Shown here piece by piece: positions 49,956 through 59,536 of a stretch of 64,000 nucleotides of DNA; position 1 is the first letter of the stretch, and each line of letters starts with the position of its first letter. The stretch covers positions 1 to 64,000 of the forward strand of contig DATLUG010000029.1 of assembly GCA_035533215.1 (NCBI GenBank), written 5' to 3'. Below the pieces are notes generated by a model. That model was not told the origin of the DNA, searched no databases, and saw nothing but the letters and a program-made list of their open reading frames with translations. The translations under genes and the position numbers were made by a program. This DNA is from DAHUZL01 sp035533215. GTDB lineage: Bacteria; Chloroflexota; Dormibacteria; Aeolococcales; Bog-877.

Positions 49956-52900
49956 CGGGCCGGCCCCCAGCGCAGCTTCCGGCCGCCGCTCCGGGCAGGC
50001 GGAGCGGAAGGCGCAGCCCCCGCAGGGGCGGTCGGGATAGCCAGAGCCCACCCGGAGGGTCCCGGCGTGGAGGCGGGTGGCCGCGCCCGCGATCCAGCCC
50101 CGGGTCGCCCCCAGCGACGCCTCGTCCACCGCCACCTCGCAGAGCCGGCCCCGGCGCAGGTCGACCACCGCCGCCCGCAGCTCGCTCCGGTCCGTCCCGC
50201 CCAGGCCGTCCCGCCAGGCCATCGCATACAGCCGCAGCTGGTGGGCGGCGGGGCTCTCCGGCCCGGTCTCCACCCGATCCGCGGTCTTGTAGTCGAGGAG
50301 CCAGAGGACCCCGGGCCGGGCGCGGGCCACCCGGTCGATCGACCCCGCCAGGGAGAGCGTGCGCTCGCCGCTGCGCAGCCGCCAGCCGAACCGCACCTCG
50401 GTGGCGACGGTGGGCCAGCCGGCGACGGCGAGCCCCAGGTAGCCGGCCAGCAGCGCCCGCGCCGCGGCGGCGCCGTCGGGACCCAGCCCCCCCGCCCACG
50501 GCCCGAGGGCCGCCTCCAGCACGGCGGCGCTGGGCGCCCTGGCGGGCTCGGCCCGGTGGACCGTCTCCAGCACCGCATGGACGGCGATGCCGAGCTCGGC
50601 CCCCCCTCCCGCGCCGGCCCGCTCCTCCCCCACCTCCCCCGCCCCCGGGCCACCCGTGCTGGGCTCCGCCGCCTCCTCGTGCTCCGGGTCGGTGGGCGGC
50701 AGACCCAGCCGAAGGTAGCCGGCCCGCCGCGGGCACACCTGCACCGCCTCCAGCTGGGTGAAGCTGAGCGGCCGCGACAGCGGAACCGGCGCCGCCGGAA
50801 CCGGCGCCACCGGAACGTCGGCGCGGGCGCTCTCGCCGGGGCCGGCGACGCCGCTCGCCTCCTCGAGAGCGACCACCTCCCGCCACCTGGTCGCCAGCCT
50901 CGCCGTCGCCGGCGGGCTCCCGCCTCCGTCCCCTGCTGGGGCGGCCGCCGGCGCCGGGCCCAGCCCGGCCGCCCTCGCGATCGGCGCCGCCGGGAAGTCG
51001 GGCCACGCCCGCACCGCCGCCGCCGGGTCCGCCATCGCCGCCACCAGCACCAGGAAGTCGTCGTCCGCCACGGTGGACGGCGACGCCGCGGCGAGGTTGG
51101 CCGCCATCGCCTCCGGCGAGTCGCCCGCCACCGAGCCCCGGCCCCGTGGGGTGGTGGTGACGAGGAGCGCATCCATCGCCCTCGTCATGCCGACGTACCA
51201 GACCCGGCGGCGCTCCGCCCGCTCAGCGTCGCGCACTCCGCTGGTGCGCAGCTCCTCGGCGGCGCGGGTCCTCGCCTCGCCCAGCCGGGTGACGAGCACC
51301 CCGCCCCCGGCCCGGTCCCACACGATCGCCGGCGTGGGCGCGGTGCGGAAGGGCCGGCCGTCGGCCAGGATCACGAACGGGAACTCCAGGCCCTTGGCGC
51401 GGTGCACGGTGAGGAGCGCCACCGAGTCCTCGTCCCCGGCCGGCGGCGGCTCCGGCGTCCGTTCGTCGGCGGCGAGCGCCTGCAGCCGCTGGAGCAGGTG
51501 GTCGAGCCCGCCGGCCCGGCCGCTCGCCTCCGCCTCCAGGCAGAGCCGGTGCAGCTCGCGCAGGGCGGAGGCGGCGCGCCGGCCGTCGCCGTCGCCGAGG
51601 CGCGCGCGCGCCTCGTGCCGGCGGCCCAGCCCGGTGACCGCGATCGCCGCACCCACCACCTGCGCCGGGGGGCGCTGCCGGGCCAGCGCCGCGAGCCGGT
51701 CGACGGTCCCAACCAGCCGGGCCATCCGCGCCCGCCACGGCTCGGCGACGTCGCCCCCCGCGAGCGCCCGGCGCATCCGCTCGTGCAGCGGCCGCTCGGC
51801 CGGGCCGAGGGCCAGGATCACCGCGTCGGGGAGGCGGTGGAGGGCCCCCTGGGCACAGCGCAGCCAGCTGGCGTCGTCGTCGGGGTCGGTCGCCGCGCGC
51901 AGGTGGGCGAGGAGGTCCTGCACCTCCGGCCGCTCGAAGAGCATCCCGCCGCCGGCACGGTAGGGGATGCGGAGCTGGCGCAGGGCCTCCTCCAGCGGGC
52001 CCTGCAGGCGCGAGAGGGTGTAGGCGAGGACCGCGCAGTCGCGCCAGGCGACGGGCTGCCGGCGCCCGCCCGGATGCTGCAGGCCCTCGGCGACGACGGT
52101 GCGGAGCACGGCCGCGATCGCCCGCGCCTCGGTCCCGATGTCGGGCGCCACCCCGAGGAAGACCGGGACCCCCGGCTCGTCGGTCCGGTGCAGGGTCACC
52201 GGCGGCGAGTCGGCGAAGGTGGGGTCGACCCGGATCAGTCGGTCGGTGGCGGAGAGGATCGGCCCCCGCGACCGGTGGTTGCGGTCGAGGACCACCAGCC
52301 GGCCCGGGATCACCTTCAGCACCTCGGGGGCGGCGTCCCGCCAGCCGTAGATCGCCTGGCGCGGGTCGCCCACCGCCACTACGTTGCCGAAGCCGGGCCG
52401 GGCCCAGGCCTGGAGGAGCTGGACCTGCAGCTGGCTGGTGTCCTGGAACTCGTCGACGATGAGGCAGTCGAAATGACGGCGGCACCACCGCTGCAGCTCC
52501 GACCGCGGCCGCAGCGCGGTGAGCGCCAGCCGCAGGAGGCCGTCGAAGTCCACCGCCCGGGCGGCGGCCAGGCGCGCCTCGTAGCCGGCCCAGAGCGCGA
52601 CCGTCATCTCCAGGGCCTGGCGGTGGGCGCCCAGCTCACCCGGGTCGTGACCGGCGGCGGCCCACCCCGCATACGCCGCCTCCGCCCGCCGGCGCAGCGC
52701 CCACGGGTCGGCCTCGCGGGCCCGGCCAGAACGCATGGCCTGGCCGGCGCCGGCCAGCCACTCGTCAAGGCGCTCCAGCTCCGCCAGCTCGTCGGGCTCG
52801 TACGGCAGCACCCCCGGGCCCGGCGGCCGCCCGCCCTCGAGCGCGTCCCTGGTGTCGGCGCGGGTGAGCGCCGCCCCCACCTCGTCCACCAGCGCCAGCT

Positions 52901-53264
52901 CGGGCGAGACCCCGGCCCGGTAGGCGTGCTCGCGCAGGAGTCGGAACGCGAGCTGGTGGAAGGTGCCGACCCAGGCACGCTCCAGTCGGATCAGCTCGCG
53001 GGCCGCCCGCTCCGGCGCCATCACGTCGGCGACCGCCGCCGCGATCCGCAGGCGCAGCTCGCCCGCGGCCTTCTCGGTGAAGGTGACCGCCATCAGCTGC
53101 CCCGGCGCGACCCCCTGGGCGATCCGGGCGGCGAACAGGGCCGCCATGGTCCCGGTCTTCCCGCTGCCGGCGGCGGCCTCGACCCGCAGCGGCGCGGCCG
53201 GCTGGTGGCGCACCACCTCGGCCTGCTCCGGGGTGGGGACGAAGCCGGGCCGCCCCCCGCTCAC
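49941..53264 (-). CDS. UvrD-type helicase with C-terminal PD-(D/E)XK nuclease (AdnB/AddA-like)
   Basis: 1107 residues from GTG 53264, which overlaps the upstream subunit's stop by GTGA. The SF1A motor is intact: Q motif FVPTPEQAEVVRH, Walker A AAAGSGKT, Walker B CLIVDEFQDTSQLQ, GDPRQAIYGWRDA (motif III), VHRAKGLEFPFVILADG (motif V) and VGMTRAMDALLVTT (motif VI). The C-terminal RecB-like nuclease has GSIDRVAR, LWLLDYKTADR and QLRLYAMAW. A likely Fe-S knot comprises Cys of VCPRRAGYLRLG and CGGCAFRSACP. Motor plus nuclease in both subunits is the AdnAB arrangement (AddA also carries both). It repairs double-strand breaks by end resection. Confidence 0.88.
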   Translation of the reverse strand: MSGGRPGFVPTPEQAEVVRHQPAAPLRVEAAAGSGKTGTMAALFAARIAQGVAPGQLMAVTFTEKAAGELRLRIAAAVADVMAPERAARELIRLERAWVGTFHQLAFRLLREHAYRAGVSPELALVDEVGAALTRADTRDALEGGRPPGPGVLPYEPDELAELERLDEWLAGAGQAMRSGRAREADPWALRRRAEAAYAGWAAAGHDPGELGAHRQALEMTVALWAGYEARLAAARAVDFDGLLRLALTALRPRSELQRWCRRHFDCLIVDEFQDTSQLQVQLLQAWARPGFGNVVAVGDPRQAIYGWRDAAPEVLKVIPGRLVVLDRNHRSRGPILSATDRLIRVDPTFADSPPVTLHRTDEPGVPVFLGVAPDIGTEARAIAAVLRTVVAEGLQHPGGRRQPVAWRDCAVLAYTLSRLQGPLEEALRQLRIPYRAGGGMLFERPEVQDLLAHLRAATDPDDDASWLRCAQGALHRLPDAVILALGPAERPLHERMRRALAGGDVAEPWRARMARLVGTVDRLAALARQRPPAQVVGAAIAVTGLGRRHEARARLGDGDGRRAASALRELHRLCLEAEASGRAGGLDHLLQRLQALAADERTPEPPPAGDEDSVALLTVHRAKGLEFPFVILADGRPFRTAPTPAIVWDRAGGGVLVTRLGEARTRAAEELRTSGVRDAERAERRRVWYVGMTRAMDALLVTTTPRGRGSVAGDSPEAMAANLAAASPSTVADDDFLVLVAAMADPAAAVRAWPDFPAAPIARAAGLGPAPAAAPAGDGGGSPPATARLATRWREVVALEEASGVAGPGESARADVPVAPVPAAPVPLSRPLSFTQLEAVQVCPRRAGYLRLGLPPTDPEHEEAAEPSTGGPGAGEVGEERAGAGGGAELGIAVHAVLETVHRAEPARAPSAAVLEAALGPWAGGLGPDGAAAARALLAGYLGLAVAGWPTVATEVRFGWRLRSGERTLSLAGSIDRVARARPGVLWLLDYKTADRVETGPESPAAHQLRLYAMAWRDGLGGTDRSELRAAVVDLRRGRLCEVAVDEASLGATRGWIAGAATRLHAGTLRVGSGYPDRPCGGCAFRSACPERRPEAALGAGPLPVR

Positions 53265-56200
53265 GGTCGCTCCACCGGGTGGCCCCCACCCACGCTGCCG
53301 GCCCCGGCGCAACAGCCCGACCGTTGGCATCCCCGGCGCTGGTCGAGGCAGGTCCGGACCGCGTGACGGGGCTGGGCCGGAAAGCGTCCCCCGGCGATCC
53401 GGCGGCCCTCCCGCTCCAGCCGGTCGGCGAACCCGGCGAGGTCGGCGGGGGTGAGTTCGCCCAGCTCAGCGGACTCCGGCCCGGCCAGCTCCAAGCTGCC
53501 GTCGATGCGCAGCCCGCGGCGGTGGATCGGGCGGCCCGGGTCGCGGACGTGGGCGGGGGTCACCCCCACATACCAGGCGCGCAGCAGGGCGGGGACCGTG
53601 GCGCGGAGCGGCGCCACCGTTCCCCGGCTCAGGGCGAGCCCGTAGACGGGGAGCTGCCAGTCGGTCGGCCCGGCGGCGTCGGAGCCGAAGACGGCGGGGA
53701 CGATCGCGCTCCGGCTCGGGACGTCGCGGCCGGTCTTGTAGTCGACGACCTCGACGGCGCCCTCCGCGACCCGGCGCAGGCGGTCGATCCGGCCGCGCAC
53801 CACGATGCCGTCGAGCTGCAGGCGGAAGGGGGCCTCGACGCCAAGGGTGGGCTGGTCCGCGCCCGGGGCCCCGACCACATGGTGGGCGTAGCGCACCGCC
53901 AGGCGCCGCAGCCAGGCGGCGAGGGCGCGGTGGGCGAGGCGGCTGGGGACGCGGGAGGCGAGCCAGGGGAGGACGGAGCGCTCGAGGTGCTCCTCGGCGA
54001 CCCGGAGGAATGCGGACGGGTCGCCGAGCCATCGGACCTCGTCCCGGTGCACGAGCTCCAGCAGGCGGTGGGCGGCCTGGCCGCGCAGCTGGCGGATCCC
54101 GGGGGGGCCGGGCCGCAGGACGAGGTGGTAGAAGAGGCGGCGCGGGCAGGCGAGCCACTCCCCCACCGCGGTGGTGGCCAGCTCCACCGGCAGCGGCAGG
54201 TCCGCCGGGCGACCCTCCACCGGGTCGAAGGCAGAGAGGGTCTCGGCCAGCTCCGCCACCGGCGGCTCGGCCCCGGCGAGGTCGATCGGCACGCTCCCGC
54301 CGTCCTGCAGCACCGCCGCGGCCATCCCGGCCACGATGTCCGCCCGGGTCACGTCGGCGATGTCGGGGAGCGCCCGCTCGGGCACCCCCGCCGCTCGCAG
54401 CGGTGCCAGCAGGACCGACGGCTCCGCCGGTCGGCCGCCGTAGCGCTGGGCGTAGGTGCAGGTGACGAGGGCCTCGGCCCGGGTCAGCGCCACCACCAGC
54501 TGCCGTGCCTCCTCCTCGAGCTGGCGCTCGGGGTCCTGGACCGTGTCCTGGAGCTCCGGGACCCGCTCCAGCAGGAGGGTCAGCTCGTCGGGGGCGAGCA
54601 GGCCCAGCGGCCGGGACGTCGCCGGGAGCATCCCGGAAGCGCAGCCGCACACGAAGACCCGCCGGAACCCGAGCCCGCGGGCCTGCTGGATGGTGAGCAG
54701 CGGGACCGCGTCCCGATCGGGGTCGGCGGCCTCGTCGTCGTCGGTGGCGCGGCCCAGCGCCACCTCGAGCAGGTCGAGGGCCACCGCCAGGGTGGGCGGC
54801 CGCCCGCGCAGGCGCACCTCGACGTCCAGGATCGCGCGCAGCGACTCGTCCACGCTCCGCAGCACCTGGGCGAGCCCGGGGTCCTCGGCGGCGGCGGCGA
54901 ACAGGCCCACCGCGAGCGCGACCTGCCCCACCCAGACCAGCAGCGCCCCCGGGTCCGCCGGTCCCCGCCGCAGGGGATCGGCCCACGCCTCGGCCCGATC
55001 CAGTCGCCCCTCCAGCTCGCCCAGCTCCAGCTGGTGGGGAGCGCCCTCGGCCCCGCCGGGGCCCGGGTCGGGTCCGGTCCGGCGCCGGCGCTCGGCCCGG
55101 AGCGTCCGCCGCAGGTCGAAGCCGTGGGCCGAGCTCCGGTCCCGCAGCCAACGGCGGGCGGGGGAGGACAGCCCCCCCCACGGCGCCTCCAGGACCGCCG
55201 CCAGCAGGGTGGCGTCGGCGGGGTCGGCGCTCCACCGGAGCCACCCCCGCAGCGAGCCCACCGCGGGGTGCCGGCTCCACCCGGCCCGGCCCAGGAGGCA
55301 GGGCACGCCCACCTGTTCGAAGGCCTCCGCGAACACCGGTCCGAGTTGGCCGAGCGTCCGCAGGAGCACCACCGCATCCCGATACCGGCCGCCGCCCCCG
55401 AGGACCCAGGCCTTGATCGCCCGGACGACGCCGACGGCCTCGTCGGTCTCGTCCACCGCGCGCCAGATCTCGACCGCGGGCGCGGCGACCGCGGGCGGGC
55501 CGGCGACCTCCCCCGGCCCGGGCTCCAGGGGTGGCGCGGTCGGGTCCAGCGCCGCCGCCGCCGCCAGCACCGCGGTCGGGCAGCGCCAGGAGCCCGGCAG
55601 CGCCCAGTCCTCGACGGCGAGGGCGAGCGGCAGCTCCTCCTGGAACCAGCGGGCGCTCCCTCCGAGCCCGCCGCGGATCGCCTGTCCGGGGTCCCCGGCC
55701 ACCGCCAGGCGGAGCGGGTCGGGAAGCGCCCGGGCGAGGGCGCAGACCAGGTGGAACTGGGCGACGTCCCACTCCTGGGCGTCATCGACGAGGAGGGCGT
55801 CGTAGCGGCCCCCGATCCCGGGTGCCGCGCCGAGGAGCCTCAGCACCGCGTCGCCCACGACCCCGTCGAGGTCGGTCGCCGACGCGGCCCTCCGGACGTC
55901 CTCGCCGCGGGCCGCCAGGACCGCCAGCTCCTGCAGCGCGGGGGCGGCGCCGGTCAGCCGCTGGGCGAGCAGACCAGGCCCGACCATCGCCTGCCGGCAG
56001 GCGGCGACCGCCCGGCGGACGTCCTCGATGCAGGCGGGGTCGTCGTGCAGCGCACCCAGTCGCGGCAGCTGGGACCGGGCCCGCCCCAGCGCCGCTCGCG
56101 CCGCCAGCCAGGTCCCGAACCCGGTGAGGACCAGCGGCTCGGGGCCGCCGCCCACCACCACCCCCAGCACCCATCGAGCGGCCTCGGGGGCGGTCCGGAC

Positions 56201-56440
56201 CACGGGCAGCGGCTGCGCCGCCGGGCCGCCGGCCGCCAGCCGCCGGTGCAGGTCGTCGCGAGCGCCCGCGGACCGGACCAGGACCAGGATGCGGTCGGCT
56301 GCGACGCCGTCCGCGACCAGGCTGCGATGAAGGGACGCGAGCAGGGTGCTCTTGCCGGATCCGGGACCGCCGACGATCCGGACCGCCCCCCGCAGGACAG
56401 GGGCCGGCGCCCGCCCGCGGGCCGCCACCGGCGCGGTCAC
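53261..56440 (-). CDS. Helicase-nuclease partner subunit (AdnA/AddB-like), weakened motor
   Basis: 1059 residues from ATG 56440. Walker A IVGGPGSGKSTLL (24-32) is intact. Walker B is ALLVDDAQEWD (DDAQ for DExQ), motif III is GDPGQAIRGG, and motif V is degenerate (IQQARGLGFRRVF against VHxxKGLEF). Motif VI is VALTRAEALV. The C-terminal nuclease has GRIDRLRR, VEVVDYKTGRD and QLPVYGLALS. Fe-S ligands are Cys of EWLACPRRLFYH and the CLDQRRGCQRSGC cluster. The pair is co-translated through GTGA. The weakened motor suggests this subunit is the follower motor, with the 49941 product leading. The homologous systems, RecBCD and AddAB, recognise Chi; whether this pair does is unknown. Confidence 0.86.
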   Translation of the reverse strand: MTAPVAARGRAPAPVLRGAVRIVGGPGSGKSTLLASLHRSLVADGVAADRILVLVRSAGARDDLHRRLAAGGPAAQPLPVVRTAPEAARWVLGVVVGGGPEPLVLTGFGTWLAARAALGRARSQLPRLGALHDDPACIEDVRRAVAACRQAMVGPGLLAQRLTGAAPALQELAVLAARGEDVRRAASATDLDGVVGDAVLRLLGAAPGIGGRYDALLVDDAQEWDVAQFHLVCALARALPDPLRLAVAGDPGQAIRGGLGGSARWFQEELPLALAVEDWALPGSWRCPTAVLAAAAALDPTAPPLEPGPGEVAGPPAVAAPAVEIWRAVDETDEAVGVVRAIKAWVLGGGGRYRDAVVLLRTLGQLGPVFAEAFEQVGVPCLLGRAGWSRHPAVGSLRGWLRWSADPADATLLAAVLEAPWGGLSSPARRWLRDRSSAHGFDLRRTLRAERRRRTGPDPGPGGAEGAPHQLELGELEGRLDRAEAWADPLRRGPADPGALLVWVGQVALAVGLFAAAAEDPGLAQVLRSVDESLRAILDVEVRLRGRPPTLAVALDLLEVALGRATDDDEAADPDRDAVPLLTIQQARGLGFRRVFVCGCASGMLPATSRPLGLLAPDELTLLLERVPELQDTVQDPERQLEEEARQLVVALTRAEALVTCTYAQRYGGRPAEPSVLLAPLRAAGVPERALPDIADVTRADIVAGMAAAVLQDGGSVPIDLAGAEPPVAELAETLSAFDPVEGRPADLPLPVELATTAVGEWLACPRRLFYHLVLRPGPPGIRQLRGQAAHRLLELVHRDEVRWLGDPSAFLRVAEEHLERSVLPWLASRVPSRLAHRALAAWLRRLAVRYAHHVVGAPGADQPTLGVEAPFRLQLDGIVVRGRIDRLRRVAEGAVEVVDYKTGRDVPSRSAIVPAVFGSDAAGPTDWQLPVYGLALSRGTVAPLRATVPALLRAWYVGVTPAHVRDPGRPIHRRGLRIDGSLELAGPESAELGELTPADLAGFADRLEREGRRIAGGRFPAQPRHAVRTCLDQRRGCQRSGCCAGAGSVGGGHPVERP

Positions 56441-56467
56441 TCCCGGGCCGCTGGGATACGGGCCATC

Positions 56468-57229
56468 TCAGCCGGGACCGCTGCCCTCCGGCCCGGGCCC
56501 GCGCCCCACCGTCGCCGCCGCGGCCAGGGCGACCGCCCGGACCTCCGTCCGGGGCCGTCCCGGGGGGCCCTGGAGGTGGTCGAGCCGGACGAACCGGCTG
56601 AGACGGTGGGCGAGGGGCCCGACCTCGACGTCCGGGTCGAGCCGCAGCGCGACGCCCTCCACCAGCGCGCAGAGGGCGTCCCCGACCCATTCCGGCACCC
56701 CGTCGGTGGCGCCCACGGCGGCCACCACGCAGGCGTCACCGATCGCCCGCCGGGCGGCGTTGATCCGCTCGGTGGCGGCCAGATCGGTGCCGTCGACGGC
56801 CCGGAACAGGAGCTGGAAGGCGACCCGGTTCGCGCGCGCGAAGTCGAGGTAGGTGGTGAACTGGCGGCCGAGCCCGGCCGCTCCGGCGCCCGCCCGGGCG
56901 GTGCCGAGGGCCTCCAGCAATGAGCCGGTGTGATGCTCCACCACCGCCAGGAGCGCCGCCCGCTTGTTGGGAAAGTACTGATAGACGAGCGGCTTGCTCA
57001 CCCCGGCGGTGGCCGCGATCGAGTCCATGGTGGTAGCCACCACCCCGTCGCGGGCGAAGGCGACCAGGGCGGAGCCCAGGATCTGGGCGCGGCGGTCGTC
57101 CCGACTCAGCCGCTGGATTCGCGACCGTGCCGGCTTGACCCGCGGCCCGCGCAGGCGCCTCGTGACCCGCCCGATCGCCTCGACGGTCGGCACCGCCGGC
57201 CAGCGCGACGCCGGGAGTTCGCCTCCCAT
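56468..57229 (-). CDS. TetR-family transcriptional regulator
   Basis: A 253-residue regulator from ATG 57229. The helix-turn-helix (about 44-90) reads RRAQILGSALVAFARDG, TTMDSIAATAGVSKPLVYQYF and NKRAALLAVV. A C-terminal ligand domain follows (about 100-250). The ORF is open on the same strand far upstream, antisense to the solute-binding protein gene. The start is taken at the ATG just before the conserved helix-turn-helix arm. It is divergent from the solute-binding lipoprotein gene with 114 nt between starts, so it may regulate that transporter. Confidence 0.85.
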   Translation of the reverse strand: MGGELPASRWPAVPTVEAIGRVTRRLRGPRVKPARSRIQRLSRDDRRAQILGSALVAFARDGVVATTMDSIAATAGVSKPLVYQYFPNKRAALLAVVEHHTGSLLEALGTARAGAGAAGLGRQFTTYLDFARANRVAFQLLFRAVDGTDLAATERINAARRAIGDACVVAAVGATDGVPEWVGDALCALVEGVALRLDPDVEVGPLAHRLSRFVRLDHLQGPPGRPRTEVRAVALAAAATVGRGPGPEGSGPG

Positions 57230-57343
57230 CCTGGGGCCGGATGATACTCGGCCGTCCCCGGGGGGCGCCGGGCCGGGGGGCGCGTGCGGCCTGCTATCCT
57301 TTTCAGACCTCGCGGGGGTTCGGCGGGGAGGAGGTGCGCCACC

Positions 57344-59167
57344 GTGGGTGAGGGAGGGATGCGGCGGGCCGCCAGGGCGGGGGGCCTCGCCGCCGTCGTG
57401 CTGGTGGTGGCCGCCTGCGCCGGAAGCGCGACCGGGACCAGATCCACCCTGCTGGCGCGCCCTGTGGCCGGCGGGATCGCCCGCTTCGCCCTGCCCCCGG
57501 CGGTGACCCCGACCTACATCTACCCCCTCTACCCGTTCGCTGACTACACCTATGCCAACCAGAGCTTCTTCGAGGCGCTGATGTACCGGCCGCTGTACGC
57601 CTTCGGCGACAACGGCTCGCCGCTGCTCAATCAGCGCGCCAGCCTCGCCGACCCGCCGGTCTTCTCCAACCGGGGCCGCACCGTGACCATCACCCTGAAG
57701 CCCCGCCGGTGGTCCGATGGGCATCCGCTGACGACGCGGGACGTGCAGTTCTGGGAGAACCTCCTGTCCGCCAACAAGGCGAACTTCGGACCGTACGTCC
57801 CCCACAACTACCCCGACAACGTGGTCAGCGCCAGCTATCCCACCCCCACCCGGTTCAGTCTCACCTTCGATCGTGCCTACAACCACTTCTGGCTGCTCTA
57901 CAACGAGCTCAGCCAGATCACCCCGATGCCCCAGCACGCCTGGGACCGCACCAGCTTCACCGGCCCGGTCGGCAGCTTCGACCGGACCAAGGCCGGTGCG
58001 ATCGCGGTGAACAAGTTCCTCAGCCACCAGGCCACCCAGCTCTCCTCGTACGGTCGCAATCCCCTCTGGAAGGTGGTCGACGGCCCCTGGCGGCTCTCCG
58101 CCTACACCCCCGCCACCGGCACCTCGGTGTTCAGCGCCAACCGTCAGTACCGCGGTTCCGATCGGCCCCACCTGAGCCGATTCGAGGAGGTGCCGTTCAC
58201 CTCCGACGCGGCCGAGTTCAACGCCCTTCGAGCGGGGACGATCGACTACGGCTACCTGCCCATCTTCGACCTCGGTCAGCGGCGCTACTTCGAGACCCAT
58301 GGCTACCGGGTGGCCGCCTGGCCGCTCTGGGCCTTCGACAACATCACCCTCAACTTCGGCAGCCCCAAGCTGCGCCCGGTCCTGAGCCAGCTCTACGTAC
58401 GCCAGGCGCTGCAGCGATTGGTGGACCAGCCCAGCTACATTCGCAACCTGTTCCACGGGTACGCGGTCCCCACCTACGGGCCGGTCCCGCAGCAGCCGCC
58501 CACCCCCTTCGTCAGCGCCCAGGAGCGGCACAACCTCTACCCGTTCAGCGTCGCCGCCGCCCGCGCCTTGCTGAGTGACCACGGCTGGCGGGTGGTGCCC
58601 AACGGGCGCTCGGTGTGCCGCCGCCCCGGTGCCGGCCCGCGCGAGTGCGGGGCCGGGGTCGCCGCCGGGACCGTGCTCAGCCTCGACTTCGAGTACCCCA
58701 GCGGCAGCGTGGTCGCCACCCAGGAGGCGCAGGCCTACAAGTCGGCCGCCAGCGCCGCCGGAATCCAGATCCAGCTGGCCTCGCTCCCCCTCAACACCAT
58801 CAACTCGCAGGGGGACTACTGTCCCGGGGCGGGCTGCAAGTTCGCGCTGCTCAGCTACGGGCTGGTGGGCTGGGACTACGGGCCCGACTACTACCCGTCC
58901 GGGGGCCAGATCATCGGCACCGGGGCCGGCGGCAACAGCGGCGCGTACAGCAATCCCATCAACGACCGCAACATCACGGCGACCCACGTGGACTCGGGGC
59001 TGGCCCCCCTCTACCGCTACCAGAACTTCGTTCAGGCCCACCTGCCGCTGCTCTTCTTCCCCACCCCGGTGTTCCAGATCTCGGTGATCCGGAACACCCT
59101 CCAGGGGATCGGGCCGCAGTCGCCCCTCACCACGATCGCGCCCCAGACCTGGTACCGAACCGGCTGA
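57344..59167 (+). CDS. Oligopeptide-type ABC transporter substrate-binding lipoprotein (SBP family 5)
   Basis: 607 residues. The GTG at 57344 is preferred over the ATG at 57359 because GGGGAGGAGG is about 9 nt upstream of the GTG. The lipobox is LVVAACAGS. SBP_bac_5 features are FFEALMYRPLYAF, TVTITLKPRRWSDGHPLTTR (family signature), ALRAGTIDYGYLPIF, LYVRQALQRLVDQPSYIRN and GYAVPTYGPVP. The C-terminal GWDYGPDYYPSGGQII and NPINDRNITATH regions complete the fold. Family 5 proteins bind peptides, nickel or sugars outside the cell. No permease or ATPase genes follow, so this is an orphan binding protein. Confidence 0.88.
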   Translation: MGEGGMRRAARAGGLAAVVLVVAACAGSATGTRSTLLARPVAGGIARFALPPAVTPTYIYPLYPFADYTYANQSFFEALMYRPLYAFGDNGSPLLNQRASLADPPVFSNRGRTVTITLKPRRWSDGHPLTTRDVQFWENLLSANKANFGPYVPHNYPDNVVSASYPTPTRFSLTFDRAYNHFWLLYNELSQITPMPQHAWDRTSFTGPVGSFDRTKAGAIAVNKFLSHQATQLSSYGRNPLWKVVDGPWRLSAYTPATGTSVFSANRQYRGSDRPHLSRFEEVPFTSDAAEFNALRAGTIDYGYLPIFDLGQRRYFETHGYRVAAWPLWAFDNITLNFGSPKLRPVLSQLYVRQALQRLVDQPSYIRNLFHGYAVPTYGPVPQQPPTPFVSAQERHNLYPFSVAAARALLSDHGWRVVPNGRSVCRRPGAGPRECGAGVAAGTVLSLDFEYPSGSVVATQEAQAYKSAASAAGIQIQLASLPLNTINSQGDYCPGAGCKFALLSYGLVGWDYGPDYYPSGGQIIGTGAGGNSGAYSNPINDRNITATHVDSGLAPLYRYQNFVQAHLPLLFFPTPVFQISVIRNTLQGIGPQSPLTTIAPQTWYRTG

Positions 59168-59230
59168 CCCGGGATCGAGGCCAGGTCTGCGGCGCGGCCC
59201 AGTCCCGGCCCAGCGTCGGTCAGGCGATCG

Positions 59231-59536
59231 TCACTCGACACCCTCGCCGGTGACGAGGTTTCGCTGCACGATCTCCTGGAGCGCGAAGACCAGGTCCAGC
59301 GCCTGCGCGGTGGAGCCGGAATCGTCCGGCAGGGACCGGTGCAACGGCAGGATCGCCCGGTGGATCGCGGCCAGCACCGTCCAGCACGGCCCCGGGCAGC
59401 GGTCGTGATGGCGCAGGTTGGCGCTCTCCAGCTCCCACAGCAAGGCGTCGAGCTGAGCCAGCCACGCGCGTCCCTTGATGCGTGCCCCGGCCGGCATCGG
59501 CGGGGCCACCGCCACCGGCCGGCGGGGCAGGCTCAC
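59231..59536 (-). CDS. Small hypothetical protein coupled to the LiaF-like gene
   Basis: A 101-residue protein from GTG 59536, which overlaps the preceding stop by GTGA. No recognised family. It has a Pro-rich start, an amphipathic helix region (RAWLAQLDALLWELESANL), a HHDRCPGPC motif that could bind a metal or form a disulfide, and a helical C-terminus (STAQALDLVFALQEIVQRNL). The 4-nt overlap and the helix-rich composition support a real gene. It may act with the LiaF-like protein. Confidence 0.6.
   Translation of the reverse strand: MSLPRRPVAVAPPMPAGARIKGRAWLAQLDALLWELESANLRHHDRCPGPCWTVLAAIHRAILPLHRSLPDDSGSTAQALDLVFALQEIVQRNLVTGEGVE

Noticed and set aside
57230..59041. Long minus-strand open frame (about 600 codons) upstream of the TetR gene
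   Set aside because: It is antisense to the solute-binding lipoprotein, rich in Gly/Arg/Val and without any domain. The TetR gene is complete from ATG 57229.
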